A DNA stretch of 64,000 bases from Paenibacillus mesophilus. GTDB lineage: Bacteria > Bacillota > Bacilli > Paenibacillales > NBRC-103111. Shown here in pieces: positions 25,325 through 35,119 of this stretch; the stretch's first letter is position 1, and each line of letters begins with the position of its first letter. The stretch covers positions 183,136-247,135 of the forward strand of contig NZ_VCRA01000001.1 of assembly GCF_005938385.1 (NCBI RefSeq). The letters are read 5' to 3'. Made by a program: the position numbers and the translations under genes. The notes under the pieces are model-generated. The model was not told the DNA's origin, ran no database searches, and worked only from the letters and a program-made list of their open reading frames with translations.

Positions 25325-26387
25325 GCCTGCGGTGTACGTAGTAGAGGAAGATGTGGTGAATGATCACCTTCAGCACGGCGAAGCACGGCACCGCCAAGAT
25401 AAGGCCGATGATGCCGGCAAGCTCGCCACCGACGAGAAGGGCAAAAATGATCAGCAGCGGATGCATATGAAGCGTCCGCCCGACCACCTGCGGCGATATG
25501 ACGTTCCCTTCCAAAATTTGAACCACCAAATTGACGAAAACGACCATCAGCACCATTTTGAACGAAACGGTAGAGGCCATAATGATCGCGGGGGCAGCAC
25601 CGAAAAACGGCCCCAAATATGGGATGATGTTAAAAATCGCCACAATGCTCGCCAGCAGCAGCGCGTAGGGCATCCCGATAAGCCAATAGCCGACATACGC
25701 GAGCAAGCCGACCAGAACGCAGACGAGAAATTGACCGCGGATATAGTTGCCGAGAGCGGTGTCGATGTCGATGACAAGCTTGATCGTGTTCGTTCTATGG
25801 GCGCGGGGAACGGTGGCCAGCACCGTCTTCTCGATCACCTGGTAGTCCTTCAAAATGTAAAAGGCGAGAAACGGAACGATAAAAGCGACCATCAGCATAT
25901 TGATCGTGCTGCCGATGCCGTCGACGAAATTGGATATGAACGCCGACAGCGTATTTTCCAGTTTCATCAGCGCATTGTTAATGCCGCTGCGCACGCTCTC
26001 CGGCAGCATCCGGTTATCGTTCAGACCGTCGAACAGCCCTTGGGCCCTCATCGTCAGCTCCGGCATATGCTCGTTCAGTTCCCCCACCTGCTTGACGAAT
26101 ATCGGCGTCAAGTTCATGACGATGACCGTAACCGACGTAATAAAAACCGCATAAATAAGCAGAACCGCAGCCGTTCGTGGCACTTTGCGCTCGTTCAGCA
26201 TTCGTACGATCGGGTTGAGCACGTAAGAGATGATGAGGGCGATCACAAATGGCGCCAGCACGGCTTTCAAAAACCCGTATGCCGTAGACAAGATCGGATG
26301 GATCTGCTGCATCATGAACAAAATAATAAGACCAAGCAGCACGTAGACGAGCGTCACGAACAGCCGGCTCTTTAAAAACTTATCCAT
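25314..26387 (-). CDS. AI-2E family (PerM/YtvI-like) membrane transporter
   Basis: A 357-residue protein with about eight membrane helices. Typical segments are LKAVLAPFVIALIISYVLNPIV near the N-terminus and FILP-like repeats in the middle. IPYLGPFFGAAPAIIMAS and VVQILEGNVISPQVVGRTLHMHPLLII are the family signature near the C-terminus. The superfamily includes the AI-2 exporter TqsA and sodium/proton antiporters; this member's substrate is unknown. Single gene, convergent with the nitrilase gene. Confidence 0.88.
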   Translation of the reverse strand: MDKFLKSRLFVTLVYVLLGLIILFMMQQIHPILSTAYGFLKAVLAPFVIALIISYVLNPIVRMLNERKVPRTAAVLLIYAVFITSVTVIVMNLTPIFVKQVGELNEHMPELTMRAQGLFDGLNDNRMLPESVRSGINNALMKLENTLSAFISNFVDGIGSTINMLMVAFIVPFLAFYILKDYQVIEKTVLATVPRAHRTNTIKLVIDIDTALGNYIRGQFLVCVLVGLLAYVGYWLIGMPYALLLASIVAIFNIIPYLGPFFGAAPAIIMASTVSFKMVLMVVFVNLVVQILEGNVISPQVVGRTLHMHPLLIIFALLVGGELAGIIGLILAVPCFAVLKVIIHHIFLYYVHRRPTA

Positions 26388-26485
26388 TTCATCCGCCCCC
26401 TCCCCCTACAGTATATGTACAACCCCGTCGACTTCATTCAAGAAGAACGATGCCGATCCTATGGACTTTCCGCCGTAAATAGTTA

Positions 26486-26515
26486 AAACCGTCCGGTTCC
26501 CGGACGGTCTTTTTG
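26486..26515. terminator. hairpin with flanking T/A runs
   Basis: ACCGTCCG/CGGACGGT stem with a short loop, followed by CTTTTT on plus and TTTTAA on minus. It lies upstream of the AI-2E gene and may block read-through from either side. Confidence 0.6.
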
Positions 26516-26988
26516 ATGTGCAAACCCATACGTTGGCGCGTTGGGAGGAAATGGGTACCCGGCTCCAACCGCTGTTGAAGTCGTGTTGTCTTGATTAGAC
26601 TTGGCGGTAACAACACGACTTCAAAGGCAGCCCGAGTGTGATATTGACGAAGTTCATGCCAAATTCACACCTAAACTTTCCGCTTCAATACCCATTCCCT
26701 CTCGGAGCTTCTGCGGAATGACTTCTACTCTAAAAGCCCATGTCCCAATCGCTTTTTCCTGCGGATGAAAGCGGAAAAAACTCGCGGAAATTGGCGTTCC
26801 GTTATTACGAAAACGAAGGGTTGAAATCAGGCTTAACGGAAGGCTGAGTTCCGCTATCGGACAAAATAAATAGCATTTCTACCAATCCAGAGTGAATAAC
26901 GGAACAGAAAGTTCCATTTGCGATGCATGTACTCTCTTTCTAAACCGATAGAGGAAATGAAAGTTCCGCCTCTCTCTCCTGGTATATA
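26516..26988. repeat. non-coding region with a 15-bp inverted repeat and TTCCG-rich degenerate motifs
   Basis: Perfect inverted arms at 26575-26589 and 26610-26624 (TTGAAGTCGTGTTGT and its complement) enclose 20 nt. Further on, 26780-26980 contains several scattered copies of GGAAAT/TTCCGCTAT/AACGGAA-type words, resembling intergenic repeat debris of Paenibacillus-type genomes. No start-RBS pair supports a gene. Confidence 0.45.
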
Positions 26989-27020
26989 CAAAAAAGACCG
27001 GAGCGCGGCTCCGATCTTTT
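26989..27020 (-). terminator. terminator of the PRC-barrel/zinc-ribbon operon
   Basis: AAAAAAGA-CGGAGC / GCTCCG-TCTTTTT stem with a 3-nt loop and T runs; 20 bp after the zinc-ribbon stop. Confidence 0.8.
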
Positions 27021-27039
27021 TATTACATGCAATACGGTT

Positions 27040-27237
27040 TTAGTTCGCATGAACTTCCGGCATTTCTTCCTCGAAGAACAAATCGTCCAACGAACTGAGC
27101 GTACCGTCTTCTTCCACTTGGTAGACGGACATTTTGTCCCCGTTGACGGTCAGTTCGATAAAACAGCTCCAGCAGTAATACTGATGGGAGCCGATTTTCC
27201 CTATATCCTTGGAATTGCAGTTCGGACATCTTAGCAT
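27040..27237 (-). CDS. small zinc-ribbon protein
   Basis: About 65 residues with two CxxC pairs (C4/C7 in RCPNC and C22/C25 in YCWSC), then an acidic C-terminus (LDDLFFEEEMPEVH). The spacing is that of a rubredoxin-like zinc ribbon. No enzymatic domain is present. ATG 27237 is chosen because GGGTGAG precedes it and the knuckle begins at once. It starts 5 bp after the PRC-barrel gene stop and is surely cotranscribed with it. Confidence 0.75.
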   Translation of the reverse strand: MLRCPNCNSKDIGKIGSHQYYCWSCFIELTVNGDKMSVYQVEEDGTLSSLDDLFFEEEMPEVHAN

Positions 27238-27242
27238 GATTC

Positions 27243-27761
27243 TCACCCTATTTCCTGAAATGATGACGTTTCTTGCACGATACAACTAACGGGCACGATG
27301 ACGGCGTCCTCCCCGATCTTCGCCGCTTCGGACGAGGGAAGCCATTTGCGCCCTTCCTTGAGGTCGGAGATCAAGCCGCCGGACAACTCATACCCTACTA
27401 TCTTTTTATCCATTTGTTCCCCGAAATAAACATCCTCGACCATTCCGAGATGATCTCCGTTCACCGTAATGACCGGCAGCCCTTTTAATTTGAAGCTGCC
27501 GTCCAACAAACATACCGTGTCGGCCTTATCGTCGTAGTCCCGAACGACCTGCTCGTCCTTCACCGTAACGGCGTCCGTCCCGATGGAGACGATGTCGTCC
27601 CATGCGATATATCGGGGAGAAGCGAACCAATGCTTCGAATCGAGAAGCACACCTTGAATGTTCCAATCGCGATCGATCACAAAATCTTTAGCTGTCCCTA
27701 CCTGCTTGCCCGCCTCGATTTCGATAACGGGCAGCCCCATGATGTCTTGTGCCCTGCGCAA
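27243..27761 (-). CDS. PRC-barrel domain protein (YrrD-like)
   Basis: 172 residues with two PRC-barrel domains (about 3-75 and 85-160). Signatures are DIMGLPVIEIEAGKQVGTAKDFVIDRDWNI and LKGLPVITVNGDHLGMVEDVYFGE. PRC barrels are small beta-barrel adaptors found in RNA processing and photosynthetic proteins. In B. subtilis a similar gene, yrrD, lies near cymR-yrvO-mnmA, as here, supporting orthology. A tandem 39-bp repeat sits directly upstream. Confidence 0.8.
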   Translation of the reverse strand: MRRAQDIMGLPVIEIEAGKQVGTAKDFVIDRDWNIQGVLLDSKHWFASPRYIAWDDIVSIGTDAVTVKDEQVVRDYDDKADTVCLLDGSFKLKGLPVITVNGDHLGMVEDVYFGEQMDKKIVGYELSGGLISDLKEGRKWLPSSEAAKIGEDAVIVPVSCIVQETSSFQEIG

Positions 27762-27777
27762 GGTGTACCCTCCTGAG

Positions 27778-27894
27778 AGCTTTGCATAGCAAAGCTGACT
27801 TCGTAAGCATTCGCTTAGCTTTGTGTAGCAAAGCTGACTTCGTAAGCATCCGCTTTGGCTTTGCGTATCAAAGCTGACTTCTTAAGCATTCGCT
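27778..27894. repeat. three tandem ~39-bp repeats with internal palindromes
   Basis: Units at 27778, 27817 and 27857 share AGCTTTG...CAAAGCT followed by GACTTCKTAAGCATYCGCT. Unit 1 contains a perfect AGCTTTGC/GCAAAGCT palindrome. It starts 17 bp from the PRC-barrel start, in its 5' region. A related AAGCTTTGC...GCAAAGCT word occurs in MITE copy 1 near 9850. The remaining 27895-28062 has no gene; an isolated AAGGAGG at about 28036-28042 (minus) is not followed by a usable start. Confidence 0.7.
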
Positions 27895-28062
27895 ATGCTT
27901 ATCATTCGTCTATATGATGGCACGCTCGGCGGAATTTCATTCCAACCCAGCGCCGGTTGTCCTTGGCGTTGTCCATATTCTGATGATGTCGATCAGTTGG
28001 AGATCGTGCTTGCGGGTTGCTTGCCCTTTCCCACCTCCTTATATAGGATACGGGGGTTGCCC

Positions 28063-29214
28063 TTAAATTTTATTACGAATTCGACGCGAAATGGTTGCAG
28101 CTTTTTGCGCCGCGGTGCGAATTTGTTCGATATTTTGCGTAAATCCGAAGCTGAATCGGATAGCGGAGCGCATGACGTCCTCCTGCAGACGCATCGCACG
28201 CAGCACGTGGGATAATTCGAGCGATCCGGACGTACAAGCCGAGCCGCTTGCTGCGGCTATGCCATCGAGATCGAGGCTCATCAGCATCGTCTCGGTATCC
28301 GTTCCCGGGAAGCTTACGTTTAGGATGTGGGGCAATACGTCAGTAGGATGGCCGTTCACCACAAATGCTCCGGCCTCGAGATCGCGGGTAAACGTCTGAA
28401 TCATTTCCTGCCGCAAAAGTTCCGTATGGCGTCGGCTGTCCGCTTGCGATTCGATCGCGAGCTCGGCCGCCTTGGCGAAGCCGACGATGCCGGCCACATT
28501 TTCCGTTCCGGCCCTTCGTTTGCGTTCCTGAGAACCTCCGACCAAATAAGGGGGGATCGTTACGGATTTGGATACGTACAACGCTCCGACGCCTTTCGGT
28601 CCATAAATTTTGTGGGCCGAGAAGCTCATCAAATCGACGGGAAGGGCGGATAAATCGATAGGAAGCAAACCAAGGGCTTGAACCGCGTCGACATGGAACA
28701 CGATTCCACGCTCACGGGCGAGCTCGCCGATCCGGGCGATCGGCTGGATCGTACCGACTTCATTGTTGCCGTACATGACGCTGATCAGAAACGTATCGTC
28801 GCGGACGGCGGCAGCGAGCTCCTCCATCCGCACTTGTCCCGTCTCGTCTACGGGCAAATACGTTACCTCGTAGCCGCTGCGCTCCAACTGCCCGCAGGCG
28901 TGAAGGACGGCATGATGCTCGACTTGCGTAGTGATCACATGCTTCTTGGAAGTACCGTATTGGGCGGCGGCTCCGAATAAGGCCGAGTTGTCGCTCTCCG
29001 TTCCCCCGCTTGTAAACAGCAGCTCCGAAGGCGAACAGCCTATCAGCGCAGCCAGCCGGTCCCGGGAACGGCTAAGCGCTATGCGCGTCTCCCTGCCGAA
29101 AGCATGAAGACTGGACGGATTGCCGAATTTCTCCGTGAAGTACGGGAGCATCGCCTCCAATACTTCGGCCCGCATCGGCGTCGTTGCGGCATGATCGAGA
29201 TAGATCGGATTCAT
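28063..29214 (-). CDS. cysteine desulfurase (YrvO-type NifS/IscS family)
   Basis: A 383-residue PLP enzyme that removes sulfur from cysteine as an enzyme-bound persulfide. Landmarks: YLDHAATTPMR at the N-terminus, TQVEHHAV, the PLP-lysine motif SAHKIYGPKG, and the persulfide-forming cysteine in SGSACTSGS. The gene order cymR-desulfurase with mnmA next door matches the B. subtilis cymR-yrvO-mnmA neighbourhood, where YrvO feeds sulfur to MnmA for tRNA 2-thiouridine. It is 12 bp downstream of cymR. No FeS scaffold gene follows. Confidence 0.92.
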   Translation of the reverse strand: MNPIYLDHAATTPMRAEVLEAMLPYFTEKFGNPSSLHAFGRETRIALSRSRDRLAALIGCSPSELLFTSGGTESDNSALFGAAAQYGTSKKHVITTQVEHHAVLHACGQLERSGYEVTYLPVDETGQVRMEELAAAVRDDTFLISVMYGNNEVGTIQPIARIGELARERGIVFHVDAVQALGLLPIDLSALPVDLMSFSAHKIYGPKGVGALYVSKSVTIPPYLVGGSQERKRRAGTENVAGIVGFAKAAELAIESQADSRRHTELLRQEMIQTFTRDLEAGAFVVNGHPTDVLPHILNVSFPGTDTETMLMSLDLDGIAAASGSACTSGSLELSHVLRAMRLQEDVMRSAIRFSFGFTQNIEQIRTAAQKAATISRRIRNKI

Positions 29215-29226
29215 CGCGGCGCACCG

Positions 29227-29646
29227 TTAAATATAGAACATGAAGTTCTCGTTTTTGCCTTCGTCCTGATACGTGATCAAGCCGGCAAGCGTCGTCGAAT
29301 CGAGCACTTCCGCGATGCTGTTCTTGATGCGTATCCACAAGTCGCGCTTCGCCGGATCGTCTTCGTCGGTAAAATCTACCGGACTGATCGGCCCTTCCAA
29401 AACGCGAATCACGTCGCCGGACGTTATTTCTTCCGGCGCCCGCGAAAGTATATATCCGCCGTAAGCTCCGCGAATGCTCTTGACGAGACCCGCATTGCGA
29501 AGCGGAGCGATCAGCTGCTCCAAATAATGCTCGGAGAGCTGATTTTTTTCCGCTATACTTTTCAAGGAAGTAGGTCCTTCACCGAACTTCGAGGCCAGTT
29601 CCATCATGATAGTAAGCCCATATCGGCCTTTTGTCGATATTTTCAA
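29227..29646 (-). CDS. cymR: Rrf2 family regulator CymR
   Basis: 139 residues, highly similar in recalled sequence to B. subtilis CymR: MKISTKGRYGLTIMMELA, SLKSIAEKNQLSEHYLEQLI, GLVKSIRGAYGGY and C-terminal FMFYI. CymR is the master repressor of cysteine metabolism genes and acts with CysK. The FeS-ligand cysteines of IscR are absent, which fits CymR. TTG start with GAGGTG 5 nt upstream. First gene of cymR-yrvO, divergent from mnmA. Confidence 0.92.
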   Translation of the reverse strand: MKISTKGRYGLTIMMELASKFGEGPTSLKSIAEKNQLSEHYLEQLIAPLRNAGLVKSIRGAYGGYILSRAPEEITSGDVIRVLEGPISPVDFTDEDDPAKRDLWIRIKNSIAEVLDSTTLAGLITYQDEGKNENFMFYI

Positions 29647-29807
29647 CGTTGCACCTCATTCATCGCTTCATCGTTCTTTACCTATTTTAGCCAAATTACT
29701 CGTTATGTTTACGTGCCCGGAGGACGGAAATTTGGAAAAAACTTGAATATGGCAGTAAATATCATTTATATGTTAACATATATAGCCCGGTTATGGTATC
29801 CATAACC

Positions 29808-29897
29808 TTGACATCTTGATGAAAAGTTTTATCATTTCTATCGTTTTTGTAGACTTTAGGTACGGGAAAAGCGATTTTGTTCCGTTTGTGGTAATAT
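29808..29897 (+). promoter_or_regulatory. promoters of mnmA
   Basis: P1: TTGACA (29808-29813), 16-bp spacer, TATCAT (29830-29835, 5 of 6). P2: an extended -10 TG-G-TAATAT at 29889-29897. Both lead into the palindromic element at 29914-29987, which would be in the mnmA leader. The region 29647-30016 also contains the cymR upstream region but no gene. Confidence 0.5.
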
Positions 29898-29913
29898 AGG
29901 GACAGCGTCACCT

Positions 29914-31108
<1,195 letters not shown>

Positions 31109-31110
31109 AC

Positions 31111-31171
31111 GAAAAACGCGGAAGCAAACCGTCGGCATTCAGCCAGCGGTGAGGCTTTCGCGTTTTTTATC
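31111..31171 (+). terminator. terminator of mnmA
   Basis: AAAAACGCGGAAGC paired with GCTTTCGCGTTTTTT (one G-U), long loop, T run; directly after the mnmA stop and before the convergent IclR gene. Confidence 0.7.
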
Positions 31172-31176
31172 GCCAA

Positions 31177-31998
31177 TCAAGGATTGGCAAAGTAGCCGAT
31201 CCGGCGGGACAATTGGGACGCCAAATTTTTCACGGTTATGCCGAACTCGTTCATTTTGTCCGCCGTAACCCCGTAGCCGCTCACGCTGATAGCCGCCACG
31301 ACGTCCCCGTCCTTGTTGCGGATCGGAGCGGCAAAGCAGCGCACTCCGAAGCTCGCCTCTTCGTTGTCGACGGAGAAGCCGAGCTGACGCACGCGCTCCA
31401 GCTCCTCGAGAAACGCATCCAGAGAGGTGATCGTATTGTCCGTCATTTTCTCGAAGGTGCAATTCTCCAACACTTTCCTTACTTTTTCCTCCGGCAGCCA
31501 AGCGGTCAAGCTTTTGCCGAGAGCCGTATTGTAGATGGGCCTCCGCTGCCCTACCGCGCCGAACAAATATTTCATGTGATCCGGCTCCACGTTGACCAAA
31601 TACAACACCGAATCTTTCTCCAATATGGCGAGATGTGCCGTAAAGCCGATCCGGTCCACCAGCTCGATCAGCACCTTCTTCCCTTCGTCGACCAAGCTCG
31701 TCGAATTGGTGAATACCGAACCGAGCTCGAACGCCTTCGGACCGATCATATACTTGTCCGTATTTTTCAGCTGCTCGAGATATCCGTGCGACAGCAGCGT
31801 CAGCATGAGCCGGTGCACGACGCTTTTGTTCAGCTTCAGCTGGCGGGCGACTTCGCTCACTCCGAGCTCACGCCTCTCCTGAATGAAGCATTGCAAAATC
31901 ATCAGCGTCCGGTCGACCGACTGGATCATGAAATAAGGCGCGTCTTTCTCCGCTTTTTTGGTTTTTGGGGGTTGTTCGGTTATTTGCTCTTCTGCCAT
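31177..31998 (-). CDS. IclR family transcriptional regulator
   Basis: 273 residues. After a charged leader, residues 25-85 are the winged helix-turn-helix (IQSVDRTLMILQCF, LGVSEVARQLKLNKSVVHRLMLTLLSHGYLE). Residues 95-270 form the IclR effector domain (GFTAHLAILEKDSVLYLV, IYNTALGKSLTAWLPEE, GVRCFAAPIRN). IclR proteins bind small acids or sugar derivatives. ATG start with AAAGGAG upstream. It follows the solute-binding lipoprotein gene on the same strand after 194 bp and a hairpin. Confidence 0.88.
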   Translation of the reverse strand: MAEEQITEQPPKTKKAEKDAPYFMIQSVDRTLMILQCFIQERRELGVSEVARQLKLNKSVVHRLMLTLLSHGYLEQLKNTDKYMIGPKAFELGSVFTNSTSLVDEGKKVLIELVDRIGFTAHLAILEKDSVLYLVNVEPDHMKYLFGAVGQRRPIYNTALGKSLTAWLPEEKVRKVLENCTFEKMTDNTITSLDAFLEELERVRQLGFSVDNEEASFGVRCFAAPIRNKDGDVVAAISVSGYGVTADKMNEFGITVKNLASQLSRRIGYFANP

Positions 31999-32131
31999 GT
32001 TCGCTCACGGTCTCCTTTATCTTTCCTGGGCGGTTATTCGTGACATATAAATCCGCCGTCTCATATACTGATACGGTTATTATAACAAACATTGGACCGG
32101 AAAGAACAGCATAAAGCAAACAAAGAGCGGC

Positions 32132-32155
32132 CCGGAAGTCTTCTTAAGACTCCGG
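32132..32155 (-). terminator. hairpin after the solute-binding protein gene
   Basis: CCGGA-GTCTT / AAGAC-TCCGG with one bulged base, followed on minus by a T-containing tract (CTCTTTGTTT). It separates the solute-binding protein gene from iclR. Confidence 0.45.
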
Positions 32156-32192
32156 ACAGCTCCGAGCGCGCCGGCAGGCTGCCTTCAGCGGC

Positions 32193-33614
32193 TTACTTGT
32201 TGTACTTCTTGATCGTATCGTTGAATTTCTTGGATATCGCGTCGATCGTTTGCTTCGGAGTCGCTTCCTTGATGAACATCCGCTGCATTTCCGGGAACAT
32301 CGCCGCGCGCATTTCCGGATAGCCCTTGATCCCCCAGCCCGGATCGACGACCGGCCATTCTTTCGACTTCGTCGTCAGCTTGAACAGAAATTGCAGCTCC
32401 GGATCGTCCTTCGTCCAGGAAGGCGCTTCTCCGAACGGATTGAACGCTTTCGTAGCCGTAGAATAAATCTGGTTCCCGGTCTGCGACCAGTACAGAAACT
32501 TTTTCGCCCATTTTTCTTTGAGCGCATCCTTGTTCTTGAACACGACGCCAAAGCCGAATTCCATCTTGAGCGCCGCCTTGCCTTTGTTCGGAGACGGATA
32601 GTTGACGTACATATACTCGTGCGGACCGGTAACCGATCCGTCCTTGATCCCGTTTTTGACGAGATCCGCGTGGGACGTTCCGGCCACGACCATGCCATTC
32701 TTGCGCTGCTTCCAATAGTCGAGCGCGTTAACGGCCGAAAGCGTCTCGGGATGCGGATGAACGAGCCCCTCGGCGACCAGCGAGTTGAAAAACGAAAGCG
32801 TCTGCTCCGATGCCGGACTATCCGCAGCCGTATATTTGGAATAATCGTCGTTGAACAGCTTTGCCCCGAACGCGACCATCGTATTGTTGTACAGCTGATC
32901 GCCTTGCTCGTTCAACGCGAACAGCGTCATGCCGTACACGCCCTTGTCTTTGTTCGTAACCGCTTTCAAAGCAGCTTTGAATTGATCCGGCGTCCATGTC
33001 CGGTATTCGTCCTGCGGCAGCAGCTGTTCGGCCCCCGCTTCCTTCCAGAGCGATTTGTTCAGGATGAGCGCGGAAACCGTGGCGGAATACGGCATCGTGA
33101 CGATATTGCCGTTGACCGACACCATCTTCATCACGTCCGGATTTTTCTTGATCTGCTCCAAATCTTTGACCGGAATCGTATCGGTAAGCGGAGCAAGCGC
33201 GCCCATCTGCGCGTAGGCCAGCGTACGCACCGGAGTGTCCAGAAGCACGTTGGGCGCCGTGCCGGAGGCGATCGCCGTCGTAATCTTTTCATTGATGCCG
33301 TCGAACGGAATGATTTCCACATTAACCTTGATGTTCGGGTACTGCTTATTCCACTCCGGAACCAAATCCTCCTTCACCCAGTCGCCCGGCTTCTGCCCTG
33401 CCTTGAGCGTACCGACCTGCGTCATCCAGACCGTAATCTCCGCCTTCTCGTCCTTCTCGTTCATCGCCGCTTGACCGGTCTTGCCCGGTTCGTTCGTCGT
33501 ACCGCTCCCCGTACCGGAGCTGCATCCGTAAGCGAACACAGTCAATGCGAGTGCGAGCGGCAGGGCGAATGCCCGTTTGACGTTCCATTTGCGTAAAGCA
33601 GCCAATCTGCCCAT
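32193..33614 (-). CDS. CUT1-type sugar ABC transporter solute-binding lipoprotein
   Basis: About 473 residues. Signal peptide with lipobox FAYGC, lipidated C31, then a family-1 extracellular solute-binding domain (EITVWMTQVG, VKVNVEIIPFDGINEKITTAIASGTAPNVLLDTPVRT, FGFGVVFKNKDALKEKWAKKFLYWSQ). It would deliver a carbohydrate to MalF/MalG-type permeases. None is adjacent, but its promoter region shares a motif with the permease operon at 44640-46365, which suggests it is the cognate binding protein. ATG 33614 is chosen from GGGAGGG upstream. Confidence 0.88.
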   Translation of the reverse strand: MGRLAALRKWNVKRAFALPLALALTVFAYGCSSGTGSGTTNEPGKTGQAAMNEKDEKAEITVWMTQVGTLKAGQKPGDWVKEDLVPEWNKQYPNIKVNVEIIPFDGINEKITTAIASGTAPNVLLDTPVRTLAYAQMGALAPLTDTIPVKDLEQIKKNPDVMKMVSVNGNIVTMPYSATVSALILNKSLWKEAGAEQLLPQDEYRTWTPDQFKAALKAVTNKDKGVYGMTLFALNEQGDQLYNNTMVAFGAKLFNDDYSKYTAADSPASEQTLSFFNSLVAEGLVHPHPETLSAVNALDYWKQRKNGMVVAGTSHADLVKNGIKDGSVTGPHEYMYVNYPSPNKGKAALKMEFGFGVVFKNKDALKEKWAKKFLYWSQTGNQIYSTATKAFNPFGEAPSWTKDDPELQFLFKLTTKSKEWPVVDPGWGIKGYPEMRAAMFPEMQRMFIKEATPKQTIDAISKKFNDTIKKYNK

Positions 33615-33693
33615 CCGTAAACCCTCCCTTATATCGTGTCGTGTTCCGTATTTCGGCACTTGCGTCCGTTGAGACAGCCGAAAGCCTGATGCA

Positions 33694-33734
33694 ACCGTAC
33701 CATGGAACGGCCGCAGCCAGTAGGTGAAATTCGT
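33694..33734 (-). promoter_or_regulatory. promoter/activator motif shared with the permease operon
   Basis: On the minus strand ACGAATTTCACCTA, then a gap, then CCATGGTACGGT with an extended -10-like TG-G-TACGGT. The same two blocks with nearly the same gap (15 versus 16 nt) lie upstream of the permease gene at 46433-46474. The upper block would be an activator site. Confidence 0.55.
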
Positions 33735-33815
33735 AAGGTTTGGGTTGAAATGATCAGTATCGCCGCTTAGATGTGTTTTTGAACCGAAAGCCGGGAAAAC
33801 AGCATGGATCCGAAT

Positions 33816-35099
33816 CTATGAAGAAGCATGTTCGGTAATCAGCGCCAAGGTTTCGGCCATTCCGGCCGGTTCATTAACCACCCTCAAGCCATCGTACTTG
33901 TTGCCCTCGATTCGATTGAGAGCAATCGTATGATGTCCCCCGCCGTCGATCGTGATGCCGCATCCTTGTGTCTTGGCCGACTGGTCGTCGAAAATGGCGG
34001 CCCCCATAATCATGCTTCGCTCCGAGTTCTCCAGGACGATACCCGAACAATCCGCAACTGATTGGGCATTGTTGGAGATCGTTACTCCCGATCCTACGGT
34101 GACAGCCGCTCCATTTTTAACGTAAATGCCATGAGCCGCATTTCCCGTAATCGTCGAGGAGACGACGAAATGATGTCCTGATTGCACGAGAATGCCTTGA
34201 CCGCCTGCGGATTGGCGGGAGACCACCTGAGTTAATCTCGTCTCCGTGGAGTTGCGGAAAAGGTTGATATTGTTTCTTTTATTGCCATGCACGATCAAAT
34301 TCGTAACCTGAACCCGTGCGCTGCCTGCGACCGTCAATCCCTCATACGTGTTGTCGTAAGAGTGGACATTCATGATAACCGTATCGTCGGTGCGGTTTTC
34401 TTCATTCTCGTGTCCCACGTTCAAACCGCTGTAGCCGGACGCATAAGTGAGCACATTCGACGCTTTGGAGCGCTTTCCGTTGATAGACAAGTTGGAATAT
34501 CCGTTATGATGCGTCACGATATGGTGGTACTCGCACTCTTCCGCCCAGTAGCTCGATACACCGCTTCCTTTATTCCCGTACGTTTCGGAGCCTAAGATGC
34601 GGACCCTGCTGCTTCTGTCGATCAGCACCGCCGTTCTGTCGTTGTCGTAGCCGTTCAATCCGTAAGCATCCACATCGCTGCAGTATTTGAAGTATACTCC
34701 CGACGCTCCTTCCAGATCAATCTCCGCATTGACGGTCCCGATCACAGTCACATTCGCTAAGCGGCTGCGCGATACCCGTTCCAGCCTTAATCCGGAGAAG
34801 CGGTGTCCGGGAGTCTCCGGGCTTATCGCATCGGCCTCGCGATTGCCGTCGAGCGTAACATTGGCCAGACGAATATTCGCATCCCCTCCGACCGGATTGG
34901 CGTTGCGAAGCAAATCGAACGCCCCGCTGCCCGCCTTCCTGCGGATCACGCTTTTATTGAAATCGATGTCGGCTCCCGACGGGATTTCGATCGTCGTACC
35001 GATTTCATAGACCTTGCGATACTTAAGGATACATTTCCGGTTATGGCTGACCGCCTCCGTTATTTCCTCGATTAATTCGTTCTCGCTTAAATTGGACAT
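33816..35099 (-). CDS. right-handed beta-helix repeat protein without signal peptide
   Basis: About 427 residues, paralogous to the next gene upstream: both carry KVYEIG, IPSGADIDF, IRRKAGSG, HRFSGLRLE and GYDNDRTA. Also shared are HHNGYSNLSING and GYSGLNVGHENEENR-type repeats forming parallel beta-helix coils. This copy begins directly with MSNLSENELIEEI and has no secretion signal, while its paralog does. ATG 35099 is 13 nt from AAAAAGGAG; a TTG at 35126 is possible and would overlap the upstream gene. Possibly a polysaccharide lyase/hydrolase-like or structural protein; no catalytic site assigned. Confidence 0.7.
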   Translation of the reverse strand: MSNLSENELIEEITEAVSHNRKCILKYRKVYEIGTTIEIPSGADIDFNKSVIRRKAGSGAFDLLRNANPVGGDANIRLANVTLDGNREADAISPETPGHRFSGLRLERVSRSRLANVTVIGTVNAEIDLEGASGVYFKYCSDVDAYGLNGYDNDRTAVLIDRSSRVRILGSETYGNKGSGVSSYWAEECEYHHIVTHHNGYSNLSINGKRSKASNVLTYASGYSGLNVGHENEENRTDDTVIMNVHSYDNTYEGLTVAGSARVQVTNLIVHGNKRNNINLFRNSTETRLTQVVSRQSAGGQGILVQSGHHFVVSSTITGNAAHGIYVKNGAAVTVGSGVTISNNAQSVADCSGIVLENSERSMIMGAAIFDDQSAKTQGCGITIDGGGHHTIALNRIEGNKYDGLRVVNEPAGMAETLALITEHASS

Positions 35100-35119
35100 C
35101 TTCTGAAGTTCACTCCTTT

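Noticed and set aside
24999..26375. 458-codon plus-strand frame
   Set aside because: Overlaps the nitrilase end and is antisense to the AI-2E gene; Gln/Asp/His-rich without domain similarity.
27901..28060. Small gene behind the minus-strand AAGGAGG at about 28036-28042
   Set aside because: The possible GTG gives only 13 codons and the next ATG frame (24 codons) is too far from the ribosome binding site.
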